Origin: JAHEME01 sp034435035 | GTDB taxonomy: Bacteria; Chloroflexota; Anaerolineae; Aggregatilineales; UBA3940 | Direction: 5' to 3' | NCBI GenBank assembly: GCA_034435035.1 | Contig: DAOTXW010000085.1 | Location: 1 to 64,000 of the forward strand | DNA: 64,000 bases | Shown: in pieces, positions 8,434-17,088 of the stretch | Position numbering within the stretch: the stretch's first letter is position 1 | How the letters are laid out: every line of letters begins with the position of its first letter | Position numbers and translations under genes: made by a program | The notes under the pieces: generated by a model | What the model was told of the DNA's origin: nothing | Database searches by the model: none | The model's input: the letters and a program-made list of their open reading frames with translations, nothing else

Positions 8434-11400
8434 CCCATTGCGTTCGCGCTCTGCCCCGCTGCTGCTGAGCGCGGCGGTGGCCCTGATGGTTCTTGTGCCG
8501 CTGGGCGCGCGCTCGCTGCGTCAGGGGGCAGCGAGCCGGCAGCCTGCCCCGCACCCGGCCCTGGCAGCGCCTCAGTCTCCGCCCCGGCAGGCCCCCGTCT
8601 GCGCGGCTATCTGCGACCTGTCGGGCGTGAACTTCGCCTACCCGGTGCGCCAGCCCTCTGCCGATTACCTGCGCGCACAGCGCCTGGGCATGGGATGGTC
8701 GCTGGAGATCGCCTACCACCCCTCGGACCTGCTGCGCGCTGCGGAAGGGATGAACCGGGCGCTGGCCCGCGGGCTGACGCCCATCCTGCGCATCTGCGCC
8801 GGGGCTACCTGCGAGTTCAGTGACCCGTCCGTCTATGCCGCCTTTCTGCATGATCTGGCGCCGCTCGTGCCGGGCGAGTTCTGGGCGCTGATGGGTCCCA
8901 ACGAGCCTGACCTCGAAACCTGGGCCGGCGATGCGGTGGGCGTGGCGGCGTACATGAACGCCGTGCTGGCTCAGACCGACGATATTCCGAACCTGCGGAC
9001 GCTCTCCCCGGCATTCAACGCGACCAACGGGGTCACCCACCGCTTTTTCAAAACTATGGAGCAGGCCGGCGCCCGCTTCGCCGACCTGGATGGGTTTGCG
9101 GTGACCAGCTACACCGTCTCCGGTAACGGGGCCTACTATTACTATGCCAAGAACAGCGCGCATTCTGAGCGGCTGCGCGAGAAGGCCCTGCGCTTCAACA
9201 AACCGGTTGTCTTTGTTGAGTACGGCACCTTCGGCATGTTTGACAGGCCGGATGAAGGCGATCCGCGGCGCGCCCAGATCGTACAGGAAATGCGAAACGA
9301 GTTCCTGAAAGCCGCTGCCGACTCCACGGTGATGGCGATCCTGCACTTCGATGCGTTTGGCACCAACGGCTCACTGCACCGGTACTACGACCCGGAGATG
9401 ATCGAGATCGCCCGGGATGCTGACTGCCGGGGCGGCGCTGAGCGACCGGCGGGCATCGGAATCACGACCGAGCAGACGATCTGGCAGCTGCCCGGCGAGC
9501 CTGCCTGCCGTGAGGTGCTGTCTGGCTGCCCATTCATCGACGGGACGGCCTGCGGGCCTGATGCCTGCATTGACAATGACCGCGACGGGCTGCCTGGCGA
9601 TGGCGGCGCCTGCCCGCGTACCGACTGCGACGATACCCACCCGATGGTCCGCGAATCCTGCGCAAGCGGTCCGGCAGCGGCGGCTGCCTGGGGGACGATC
9701 CGCCCGGTCGATGACAGGGTGGCCGACGATGACGGCGACGTGACGCCGGCGGCGGCGATCGGGGCGGATGGGCTGCCGCTGATCGTCTACCATGATGACC
9801 GCGCCGCGGCCCGCGATCTGGTGCTGCTGCGCTGCACGACGCCGGACTGCAGTGCGGCGCACCGGCGCGTCCTGGTGTCCGACGACTTCAGCGGCATGTA
9901 CCCGGCGATCCAGGTGCGGCCCGACGGCAGGCCGATCATCGTGCATTTTGACCGCGTCGATGACGATCTGGAGATCTACGACTGCCACGATCCCGGCTGC
10001 GCTTCGGGCGAGCGCCGCATCATCGACTACAACACCGGCTTCTACGGGCTGGCCACCTCGCTGGCGCTGCGGCTGGACGGCCGCCCGATCGTCGCCTACT
10101 GGAACAGCGTCGGTCTGGACCTGAATGCCTACGACTGCGCGGATGCGGCCTGCAGCAGCGGAGCTATCCGGGTGCTGGATGACAGCCCGGATACCGGCCG
10201 CGCCCCGTCGATCCTGGTCGGGCTGGACGGCGAGCCGTTGATCGCCTACTGGAAGCTGAGCAGCGAAGTGCTGCGGGTGTTCGACTGCGCGGATGCCGGC
10301 TGTGCCGGCGGTACGCGCCTGACCCTCGACTATGATCCATCCGAATCGTTCAGCCCGCACGGCATCGCGCTGCGGCCCGATGGCACCCCGGTGATCATCT
10401 ACCGCGACCGGATCAACGCGGCGCTGCACCTGATGGACTGCCACGATGCCACCTGCTCCTCGCGCACCGAGCGTGTGCTGGATGACAGCGGGGAGTTTTA
10501 CGAAGGCAGCGTCACCATCCTTTATGATGGGGCGCCATTTATCGCTTACCGGCAGGTGGCGCCGGAAGGCAACATGCTCAAGCTGCTGCGCTGCCTCGAT
10601 CCGGGCTGCGCCAGCACCGTGATCGAGACGGCAGTCGCTGGCGGCGTTGGACGCAGCCCGGACGTGGTTCGCCGGGTGGATGGCAATCCGCTGGTGGTGT
10701 ATCTGGATGGGGCGGCTCCTCGCCTGATGGTCTACGATGTGGATCTCTCGCTGGTGCCGGGTGGCGCAGGCGTGACGCCCACTCCCAGCCATACACCATC
10801 CCCTACGCTGACGCCGGTGCCCACCAGTACCCTGCCGCCCACAGACACTCCCACACCGACGGAGACACCCACCCCAACGCTCACGCCCACGCCGCTGGCC
10901 GCAGCGGCCCCGGTTAAGCCGACCAGCGGCACCTGGACGGCCCAGCGCACACCCAAGCTGAAGTGGGGGCGGGTGGCCGGGGCGAGCAGTTACGAGATCC
11001 AGATAGCGAACACGGCTGAATTCACCGATCTGGTGTTCGCAGGTGTTTCGTCTGGCAACAAGCTGCGTATCCCCGAAGAGTCGCCGCTGGACTACGGCCA
11101 GTACTTCTGGCGGGTGCGCGCTCTGGCGGACGGCAACGCCGGGCCGTGGTCGGTGCCCTTTGCCCTGCTGGTGACGATCCTCAAGCAGCCCGCCAGCGGC
11201 GTGACGACTGCCGATACTACCCCCACCTTCAAATGGGAAAGCGTATCAGGCGCTGTGTCCTACGAGCTGGAGGTGGATGACAGCGTGGATTTTGCGGAGC
11301 CGCTGCTGATCCGGCAGACGACGCAGGGCGTGAGCTTCACGCCGGGGGCGCCCCTGCCGCCGGGGACCTTCTACTGGCGGGTGCGGGCTATCCTGGACGA

Positions 11401-11449
11401 CGGCGCGACCCCGTGGATGCCGGCGTGGAGCTTCACCGTCCAACCCTGA
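8417..11449 (+). CDS. Large secreted multidomain protein: TIM-barrel-like domain, C-x4-C repeat propeller, FN3-like domains
   Basis: The 1010-residue product starts at TTG with GGGAG six bases upstream. A signal peptide-like segment (residues 13-32) leads into a domain at about 65-335 that resembles glycoside hydrolase-type TIM barrels; PNEPD (161-165) and FVEYG (266-270) are in the places of acid/base and nucleophile glutamates. Residues 379-412 form a short Asp/Cys-rich loop (DNDRDG, DCDD) that may bind calcium. Six repeats of about 50 residues (roughly 440-775) each carry a C-x4-C pair (first Cys at 473, 523, 574, 624, 675 and 726). A Thr/Pro linker (about 785-828) joins two FN3-like domains (about 830-920 and 922-1010). 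This architecture suggests a cell-surface carbohydrate-binding protein, but catalysis is not proven. Confidence 0.85.
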   Translation: MSLRNSPLRSRSAPLLLSAAVALMVLVPLGARSLRQGAASRQPAPHPALAAPQSPPRQAPVCAAICDLSGVNFAYPVRQPSADYLRAQRLGMGWSLEIAYHPSDLLRAAEGMNRALARGLTPILRICAGATCEFSDPSVYAAFLHDLAPLVPGEFWALMGPNEPDLETWAGDAVGVAAYMNAVLAQTDDIPNLRTLSPAFNATNGVTHRFFKTMEQAGARFADLDGFAVTSYTVSGNGAYYYYAKNSAHSERLREKALRFNKPVVFVEYGTFGMFDRPDEGDPRRAQIVQEMRNEFLKAAADSTVMAILHFDAFGTNGSLHRYYDPEMIEIARDADCRGGAERPAGIGITTEQTIWQLPGEPACREVLSGCPFIDGTACGPDACIDNDRDGLPGDGGACPRTDCDDTHPMVRESCASGPAAAAAWGTIRPVDDRVADDDGDVTPAAAIGADGLPLIVYHDDRAAARDLVLLRCTTPDCSAAHRRVLVSDDFSGMYPAIQVRPDGRPIIVHFDRVDDDLEIYDCHDPGCASGERRIIDYNTGFYGLATSLALRLDGRPIVAYWNSVGLDLNAYDCADAACSSGAIRVLDDSPDTGRAPSILVGLDGEPLIAYWKLSSEVLRVFDCADAGCAGGTRLTLDYDPSESFSPHGIALRPDGTPVIIYRDRINAALHLMDCHDATCSSRTERVLDDSGEFYEGSVTILYDGAPFIAYRQVAPEGNMLKLLRCLDPGCASTVIETAVAGGVGRSPDVVRRVDGNPLVVYLDGAAPRLMVYDVDLSLVPGGAGVTPTPSHTPSPTLTPVPTSTLPPTDTPTPTETPTPTLTPTPLAAAAPVKPTSGTWTAQRTPKLKWGRVAGASSYEIQIANTAEFTDLVFAGVSSGNKLRIPEESPLDYGQYFWRVRALADGNAGPWSVPFALLVTILKQPASGVTTADTTPTFKWESVSGAVSYELEVDDSVDFAEPLLIRQTTQGVSFTPGAPLPPGTFYWRVRAILDDGATPWMPAWSFTVQP

Positions 11450-11452
11450 GGT

Positions 11453-12427
11453 TTACAGGTAAGGCATCTCCAGCAGCATCACTTCCAGCGCCAGCCGCGT
11501 GTTGACAGAGCGCCGGAGATACTGCTGCGTCTCGCTGAGAGCGGCCAGCGCCCGGCAGGCTGCGGCTGACCCTGCACGCTCAGCGACAGGCTGGAGCTCG
11601 TCCAGACGGTCGATGTGGACAGGGGTAACCCGGCAGCCAGTCGCCACCAGCATGACATCTCGCCACCAGGCCTGCCAGATTTCCAGGACGGTCTGCACAT
11701 CATCCTGACGGGCCAGCTCATCGGCCAGGGCGAAGCGTGCGTGACGTCCGCCGGTCAGCGCGGCCAGCAGCCAGTCAATGGCCTGAGTATGGCGGGCCAG
11801 CAGGCTGCTGTCCGATGCGGCGTTGAATGCCCAGCCGGGGCGCCCGCCGGAAAGCCGGGCCAGGGCGTCGGCTTCCTGCCGGGGGAGGCCGAGCTGGGCC
11901 ATCAGGGCCTCTGCGATCGGAGCGTCCGGCACCGGGCGCAATGCGATGACCTGACAGCGCGAAACTATAGTCGGCAGCAGGCTCTCCGCAAGGCTGGCTG
12001 TCAGGATCAGGCGGCTGGTAGACGGCGGCTCCTCCAGCGTCTTCAGGAGGGCGTCCATCGCCTGCTCTCTGGCGTAGTCCAGCCCGTTGATGAGGGCGAT
12101 GCGGACCGGGGCTTCCATCGGGCGCAGCGGGAGCATGGCCTGCAGGTCGCGGATGGCTTCGATCCGGATCCAGCCGTCCTGCGGTTCCAGGTAATGGAGA
12201 TCGGGGTGCTGGCCCCGCCCGATCAGGGTGCAGGCGCGGCAGGCCCCGCATGGCGGGTCCGGCTCCTGGCAGACCATCGCCTGAGCCAGCCGCACAGCCA
12301 GCGTAGCTTTCCCGATGCTCTGGGGGCCGGTGATCAGGTAAGCATGGCGCGACCGTCCCGCTGCCAGCCGGTCCACCAGCAGCTGTACAGCCCATTCGTG
12401 CCCGACTAATCCCCAGCTGGTCGGCAT
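11453..12427 (-). CDS. holB: DNA polymerase III delta' subunit
   Basis: HolB is a clamp-loader subunit of the AAA+ fold. At 324 residues it shows GPQSIGKATLA in the Walker A position, the four-cysteine zinc module (C...CGACRAC), ALLKTLEEPP and the SRC sensor/arginine-finger box (TIVSRCQ), all typical of delta'. The ATG at 12427 is chosen because AGGGGA lies four bases upstream and the protein then begins just before the GHEWAV box; the frame is open for 24 more residues that look unrelated. It ends four bases after the converging large exported-protein gene. It follows a YtxH-like gene on the same strand. Confidence 0.93.
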   Translation of the reverse strand: MPTSWGLVGHEWAVQLLVDRLAAGRSRHAYLITGPQSIGKATLAVRLAQAMVCQEPDPPCGACRACTLIGRGQHPDLHYLEPQDGWIRIEAIRDLQAMLPLRPMEAPVRIALINGLDYAREQAMDALLKTLEEPPSTSRLILTASLAESLLPTIVSRCQVIALRPVPDAPIAEALMAQLGLPRQEADALARLSGGRPGWAFNAASDSSLLARHTQAIDWLLAALTGGRHARFALADELARQDDVQTVLEIWQAWWRDVMLVATGCRVTPVHIDRLDELQPVAERAGSAAACRALAALSETQQYLRRSVNTRLALEVMLLEMPYL

Positions 12428-12499
12428 ATATCCCCTGGCGAGAAAAAAGGCAGGGCTGCCAGCGGCCCCGCCGTCACTGCGGATCTGTGAGGATGACAA

Positions 12500-12724
12500 T
12501 CAGGAAAGCTGTAGATCCCCTCGCTTGAGGGACTCAAGCTCAGCTTCCAGCCGCCGACGCTCGCTGGCCACTGCGGCCTTCAGGTCGGCCATCAGGTCGT
12601 CAGCGCGCCCCCGCAGGTTATTGCGGAGTTCATCTCCCGAAGCAGGCGTCATCAGGATAGCCGCTACTGCGCCGACCAGTGCGCCGCTGAGAATACCCGT
12701 CAAAAAGCTGATGAACTTACTCAT
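12500..12724 (-). CDS. YtxH-like small membrane protein
   Basis: This is a 74-residue protein with one glycine/alanine-rich transmembrane helix at residues 5-27 (LTGILSGALVGAVAAILMTP) followed by SGDELR and an amphipathic, probably coiled-coil tail. The sequence order matches the YtxH family, whose members are often linked to envelope or general stress. A strong AAGGGG ribosome site precedes the ATG. It lies 72 bases upstream of holB on the same strand. No specific role can be assigned. Confidence 0.85.
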   Translation of the reverse strand: MSKFISFLTGILSGALVGAVAAILMTPASGDELRNNLRGRADDLMADLKAAVASERRRLEAELESLKRGDLQLS

Positions 12725-12780
12725 GGCGTCCCCTTTCTAAAAAGTCCCGGTCAATTGCTGTGCCAGTTTATACGTCCATG

Positions 12781-12786
12781 ATTATA
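12781..12786 (-). promoter_or_regulatory. Candidate -10 of the ytxH-like gene and holB
   Basis: ATTATA on the plus strand reads as a perfect TATAAT on the minus strand, about 56 bases before the YtxH-like ATG. I find no convincing -35 hexamer 15-19 bases upstream. The remaining intergenic sequence up to 12984 holds no other gene or RNA I can recognise. Confidence 0.4.
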
Positions 12787-12984
12787 CAACGTTTCAGCCC
12801 CGGGAAGTATCTGCCCGCCCTGGCTGCCGGATGTCCGGTGTTGGGTGGAGTCCCTTCAGGCTGAGGGGAATGAGGATGATAGACCGCTTGCCGCCTGTCG
12901 GCGCCGGTCGGCAATGCGCCCCTGACTATTTGCAGGGATGGCTGGCTCCAGTTAGCATAGAGCGCGCACTCCGGAAAGGCGCCT

Positions 12985-14364
12985 ATGAAGCCACACACGC
13001 CGCGCGGCATGCTGGGATATGCCATCATCTGGTTCGGGCAGGTGATCTCCCTGCTGGGCACCGGGATGACGCGCTTTGCGCTGGGGATATGGGCCTGGGA
13101 GGCGACCGGCAGGGCGACTCCGCTGGCGCTGTGGGCGCTGGCTTCCTTCGGGCCGGGGGTGATCCTCAGCCCGATCGCCGGGGCGCTGGTCGATCGCTGG
13201 AACCGCAAGCTGGTGATGGCGATCAGCGACCTGGCGGCCGGATCCTCCACCATCGCCCTGCTGTGGCTGTTTGCCACCGGCAGCCTGCAGATGTGGCACA
13301 TCATCGCTGCCGGCGCGTTTGCCAGCGCCTTCGAGTCATTCCAGTTTCCGGCCTACTCGGCGGCCGTGACGATGATGCTCGACAGGGAGCAGTACGCCCG
13401 CGCCAGCGGCATGATGGCGATCGCCGACGCGGCATCGGGCATCATCTCGCCGCTGCTGGCGGGGCTTCTGCTGGGGATGTTCGGAATCGGGCGCGGCCTG
13501 AATCTGATCATGACGATCGACATCATCACCTTCATCGTGGCCGTCGCGGCGGTGCTGGCGGTGCACATCCCGCAGCCGCAGGCCACCGCCGAGGGGGCAG
13601 CGGGGCAGGGCAGCCTGCTGCGTGAGATCGTGTACGGCTTCCGCTACATTCTGGATCGCCCCTCGCTGCTGGGCCTGCAGATGACCTTCTTCATGCTGAA
13701 CCTGACGGCGACTTTCGCTTTCACCGTCATGACGCCCATGATCCTGGCCCGTACAGATACCAGTGCGCCCACGCTGGCGACTGTCCAGATGGCTGCCGGA
13801 GTTGGCGGGCTGGCGGGCGGCCTGCTGCTGAGCCTCTGGGGAGGCCCCCGGCGCAGAGTAGGCGGGGTGCTGGGGGGCATGGCCCTGGAATCCCTGCTGG
13901 GAACCGTTGTCATGGGCCTGGGGCGCGGGCTGCCGCTGTGGATAGCCGGGTCGTTCTTCTCCTCCTTCTTCATCCCGATCATCAACGGATCGAATCAGGC
14001 GATCTGGCAGTCCAAGGTCCCGCCGGACCTGCAGGGGCGCGTCTTTGCCACCCGGCGCTGGATCGCCCAGATCACCGCCCCGGCGGCGATGCTGGTGGCC
14101 GGCCCGCTGGCCGACTACGTGTTTGAGCCGGCCATGCAGCCCGGCGGCGGGCTGAGCGCGCTGCTGGGCCCGGTGGTGGGAACCGGCCCCGGCGCCGGCA
14201 TGTCGGTGATGTTTCTGATCGCCGGGCTGCTGGGGCTGCTGGCAGCCGTCAGTATGTACTCGGTCCGCTCGGTGCGTCTCGCGGAGACGATCCTGCCCGA
14301 TCATCAGGCCATCCCGGCGGAGGCGCAGCGGGAAGCCGTGCCGGCTGGCTCCGCGGCGACGTGA
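12985..14364 (+). CDS. MFS transporter, 12-helix
   Basis: The 459-residue polytopic membrane protein starts with ATG after GGAAAGG. The first loop has a G-x-L-v-D-R-W-x-R-K type motif (GALVDRWNRKLV, about residues 65-76), the A-motif of the major facilitator superfamily. The order of helices and the segment FESFQFPAYSAAV are typical of the MFS_3 (EntS-like) exporter branch. The C-terminus is a short Ala/Glu-rich cytoplasmic tail. No regulator or substrate gene is adjacent, so the substrate is unknown; drug or siderophore efflux is the usual family role. Confidence 0.9.
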   Translation: MKPHTPRGMLGYAIIWFGQVISLLGTGMTRFALGIWAWEATGRATPLALWALASFGPGVILSPIAGALVDRWNRKLVMAISDLAAGSSTIALLWLFATGSLQMWHIIAAGAFASAFESFQFPAYSAAVTMMLDREQYARASGMMAIADAASGIISPLLAGLLLGMFGIGRGLNLIMTIDIITFIVAVAAVLAVHIPQPQATAEGAAGQGSLLREIVYGFRYILDRPSLLGLQMTFFMLNLTATFAFTVMTPMILARTDTSAPTLATVQMAAGVGGLAGGLLLSLWGGPRRRVGGVLGGMALESLLGTVVMGLGRGLPLWIAGSFFSSFFIPIINGSNQAIWQSKVPPDLQGRVFATRRWIAQITAPAAMLVAGPLADYVFEPAMQPGGGLSALLGPVVGTGPGAGMSVMFLIAGLLGLLAAVSMYSVRSVRLAETILPDHQAIPAEAQREAVPAGSAAT

Positions 14365-14442
14365 TCGGCGTGCCAACAGGCAGGGCGGCGGCGGAGAGGA
14401 GACCGGAGTCCCGTTTTCTATCTGCCAATTCCCTGTCGGTTA

Positions 14443-14451
14443 TGGTATAGT
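14443..14451 (+). promoter_or_regulatory. Extended -10 element for the FHA gene
   Basis: TGGTATAGT matches TGn followed by TATAGT. No -35 is visible. The leader to ATG 14585 would be about 127 bases and contains no obvious structured RNA. Confidence 0.5.
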
Positions 14452-14584
14452 GGCGGCTGAATGCTGTCCCGGGAGGTATCGGGCTGATCAGTCGATGATG
14501 CCGGGGGTGGAGCGCCCGCGGCGCTGATCGGATGTGGCCGGATGGATTGAGTGGCTCGACAGAGCATTGGTTTGGAGAAGCAGC

Positions 14585-15232
14585 ATGATGCCGGTTGATG
14601 AGAGTGCCCCCCCGCCTGATCCGGATGTGGAAACAGAACAGCTTTCGGCGCAGGAAGCCGATAAGTCAACCACGCCGCTGGATGATGTGCCAGTTGATGC
14701 CACCGTATCGGTGCCGCGCGGGGGAGACAGTGACCCCGCACATGAGAATACAGCCGGGTCTGAAGACTCCACTGAACCGGATACCCGGCGCCTTCGGATG
14801 CTCCCCAAGCTCGGCACCGATGTGCAGCCCTGGCGTGTGATCTTCCAGATCATCGTGCCGGATACTAAAGTGATCGGCGTGGACGTGCATGATGTGGCAG
14901 TGGTCGGGCGCTCGGACCCGAATGCCAACATCATCCCTGACCTTGATCTGGAGCCTTATGGGGCGCAGATATATGGCGTATCGCGCCGGCATGCCATCCT
15001 GCTGCCAACCGATGAAGGGCTTTGCCTCATCGATCTGGACAGTACCAATGGGACCTGGATCAACGGAGTCTATCTGCAGCCGGGCCAGAAGTACCGGCTG
15101 CGCAGCGGCGATCGTGTCGAGTTCGGCAGGCTGCGGCTTGTGGTCCGCGTTGTGGGGGCGATGCTGACCGGGGTTCCGGAAAGCCAGGACGATATCACAG
15201 CCGTGACCCGCCCCAAACCTCGCCGCCGCTGA
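14585..15232 (+). CDS. FHA-domain protein
   Basis: The 215-residue product starts at ATG 14585, four bases after GGAGAAG; an adjacent ATG at 14588 is equivalent. The first 80 residues are acidic and low-complexity. A forkhead-associated domain follows with the conserved V-V-G-R-S, S-R-R-H-A, and D-L-D-S-T-N-G-T-W-I-N-G sequence, so phosphothreonine-binding residues R, S and N are present. FHA domains bind phosphothreonine peptides made by Hanks-type kinases. The kinase encoded at 23551 is a possible partner, although it is 8 kb away and carries its own FHA domain. It precedes an M24 peptidase gene by 91 bases. Confidence 0.9.
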   Translation: MMPVDESAPPPDPDVETEQLSAQEADKSTTPLDDVPVDATVSVPRGGDSDPAHENTAGSEDSTEPDTRRLRMLPKLGTDVQPWRVIFQIIVPDTKVIGVDVHDVAVVGRSDPNANIIPDLDLEPYGAQIYGVSRRHAILLPTDEGLCLIDLDSTNGTWINGVYLQPGQKYRLRSGDRVEFGRLRLVVRVVGAMLTGVPESQDDITAVTRPKPRRR

Positions 15233-15323
15233 TCCGATCGGGGGGAACTGCCTGAATGTCCTTCCACCGCCCGGCCGATCGGCAGCCGGGCGGCGTCAAT
15301 TCTGCACCCTGCGGGAGGATACC

Positions 15324-16439
15324 GTGCCACAATTTGATCAGCGTCTGCAGCGGCTTCAGGCTGAACTGTCCGCCCGCGGGATCGACTGCGCCGCGCTGAT
15401 CCCCGGAGCCAACCTGCGCTACCTGACCGGGCTGGACTTCCACCTGATGGAACGGCCCACCACCCTCTTTGTTCCCGCCAGCGGGCAGCCAGCGTTCGCG
15501 CTGCCCGCGCTGGAGCTGCCGCGTGTTCAGGGGGCCGGGCTGTATCCGCTGAGCGTGTTTGCGTATTCCGATGCCGACGGGCCGGCGGCGGCATTCCAGC
15601 AGGCCATGATGGCGCTGCCGGAGATCCAGCGCATCGCCGTCGAGTACCTGCGGATGCGCGTTCTGGAGCTCAGGCTGGTGCAGCGGCACGTGCCGGCGGC
15701 CTTCATGGAGGACGCTGGCCCGGTGATGGATGCCCTGCGTCTGTCCAAGAGCCCGGAGGAAGTCGCTGCGATGCGCCGGGCCATCGCCATCACCGAGGAT
15801 GCGCTGCACGCCGTGCTGGGGTCCCTTCAACCGGGTATGACGGAGCGCGAGATAGCCAGCCGGATCACCATCGCGCAGCTGGAGCGCGGCGGTGGTGCGC
15901 TGCCGTTCGAGCCGATCGTGCTGACGGGGCCGAATGCGGCGCTGCCGCACGGGACGCCCACCGATCGCCGGCTGTCGCCCGGGGATGTGATCCTGTTTGA
16001 CTTTGGCACCTCCTTCGACGGGTACATCTCTGACCTGACACGCACGTTTGTGTTTGGCCAGCCGCCGTCGCCCCGCCAGCGCGAAGTGTACGAAGCGGTC
16101 AAAGCGGCGAATGCGGCGGGGCGGGCCGCCGCCGGGCCGGGCATCCCCTGCCAGGAAGTAGATCGGGCTGCCCGTCAGGTGATCGAGCAGGCAGGCTTCG
16201 GCGCGTATTTCACCCACCGGGTCGGCCATGGCATCGGCCTGGAGGGGCATGAAGGCCCGTACATGCGGGAAGGCAATGATCTGCCGCTGGCCGAGGGAAT
16301 GACCTTCACCGTTGAGCCGGGCATCTATCTGCAGGGCGAGCTGGGGGTGCGGATCGAGGATAACCTGGTCATCACAGCCGACGGCGCGAAGTCGCTGACG
16401 ACGTTCAGCCGGGACCTGCAGGTCATCGGCGGGGTATGA
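15324..16439 (+). CDS. M24 family metallopeptidase (Xaa-Pro aminopeptidase-like)
   Basis: This 371-residue enzyme is read from GTG with GGGAGGA six bases upstream. It has the creatinase-like N-terminal domain (ALIPGANLRYLTGLDF) and the pita-bread catalytic domain. The five metal ligands are in place: Asp in LFDFGTSFDG, Asp in ISDLTRTF, His in GHGIGLEGHE, Glu in VEPGIY, and Glu in RIEDN. Such enzymes remove an N-terminal residue preceding proline or cleave X-Pro dipeptides in the cytoplasm. It is followed four bases later by two genes of HAD-like character, probably in one transcript. Confidence 0.93.
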   Translation: MPQFDQRLQRLQAELSARGIDCAALIPGANLRYLTGLDFHLMERPTTLFVPASGQPAFALPALELPRVQGAGLYPLSVFAYSDADGPAAAFQQAMMALPEIQRIAVEYLRMRVLELRLVQRHVPAAFMEDAGPVMDALRLSKSPEEVAAMRRAIAITEDALHAVLGSLQPGMTEREIASRITIAQLERGGGALPFEPIVLTGPNAALPHGTPTDRRLSPGDVILFDFGTSFDGYISDLTRTFVFGQPPSPRQREVYEAVKAANAAGRAAAGPGIPCQEVDRAARQVIEQAGFGAYFTHRVGHGIGLEGHEGPYMREGNDLPLAEGMTFTVEPGIYLQGELGVRIEDNLVITADGAKSLTTFSRDLQVIGGV

Positions 16440-16443
16440 GCCG

Positions 16444-17088
16444 GTGCAGCTCCTCATTCACAGCGATGTCGTGATCGACCGGGCGGCGCTGGCGGCCTGC
16501 CAGCCGATTGCCTGGGCTGAGGCGCTGGCCGCTGAGCAGGGCGGCCCGGTCGAAGCCTGGCAGGCGGCGTACCGGCAGGTGAGCGCCGACTGGTCCAGCT
16601 ACTGGGCGGATCTCGATCTGGGCGGGGATGAGTCGCTGGCTGCGTGGCGGGAGGGGCGCTGGCGGGTGATCCGGGCGCTGGCACGGCTGGCCGGCCAGCC
16701 GTGCCCGTTACACGAGCAAATGGAAAGTTTTCTCACCGATCTGCCGCGGCAGGTCGGACGGCGCTGCCCGGCGTGGCAGGCCGGGGCACTGGCCGGGATG
16801 GGCGCATGGATGCCTGCGGCGATCGTTGCGCCAACCCTGCCTGCCAGCCTGATCGAGGGCATGCTGGAGGTCGCCGGGCTCACGGTCCGGGTCATCGGCC
16901 CGGAGGCGCTGAGTCAGATCGGGCTGGAGGGGATCACGTGGGCGTATCTGGCCTGGCTGGCAGGAGTCGATCCGGCGATCGGCCGCTTGGTATGCCGGGA
17001 GCCTGTGCCGGGGATGCCTGTCATCTACCCGTCGGCCGATCTGAGTGCGTTCGCCGCTGTGCTGACAGGAGGAATCGATGCCGATTGA
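16444..17088 (+). CDS. Unknown protein, possibly degenerate HAD-like
   Basis: The 214-residue product starts at GTG four bases after the peptidase stop and overlaps the next HAD gene by 11 bases, so it is translationally linked to both. The size and order of segments resemble HAD hydrolases with a helical cap: a hydrophobic strand at the start, a Trp-rich helical region (residues about 37-75), and APTLPASLIEGMLEVAGL where motif II would be. The catalytic D-x-D-G-[TV] of motif I is replaced by HSDVVID, so phosphatase activity is not expected. The HAD relation is inference only. It could also be an unrelated small-molecule-binding protein. Confidence 0.7.
   Translation: MQLLIHSDVVIDRAALAACQPIAWAEALAAEQGGPVEAWQAAYRQVSADWSSYWADLDLGGDESLAAWREGRWRVIRALARLAGQPCPLHEQMESFLTDLPRQVGRRCPAWQAGALAGMGAWMPAAIVAPTLPASLIEGMLEVAGLTVRVIGPEALSQIGLEGITWAYLAWLAGVDPAIGRLVCREPVPGMPVIYPSADLSAFAAVLTGGIDAD

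Noticed and set aside
12725..12984. Possible small gene between the YtxH-like gene and the MFS gene
   Set aside because: Short frames on both strands have no ribosome site or composition of a real gene; only a candidate -10 is visible.
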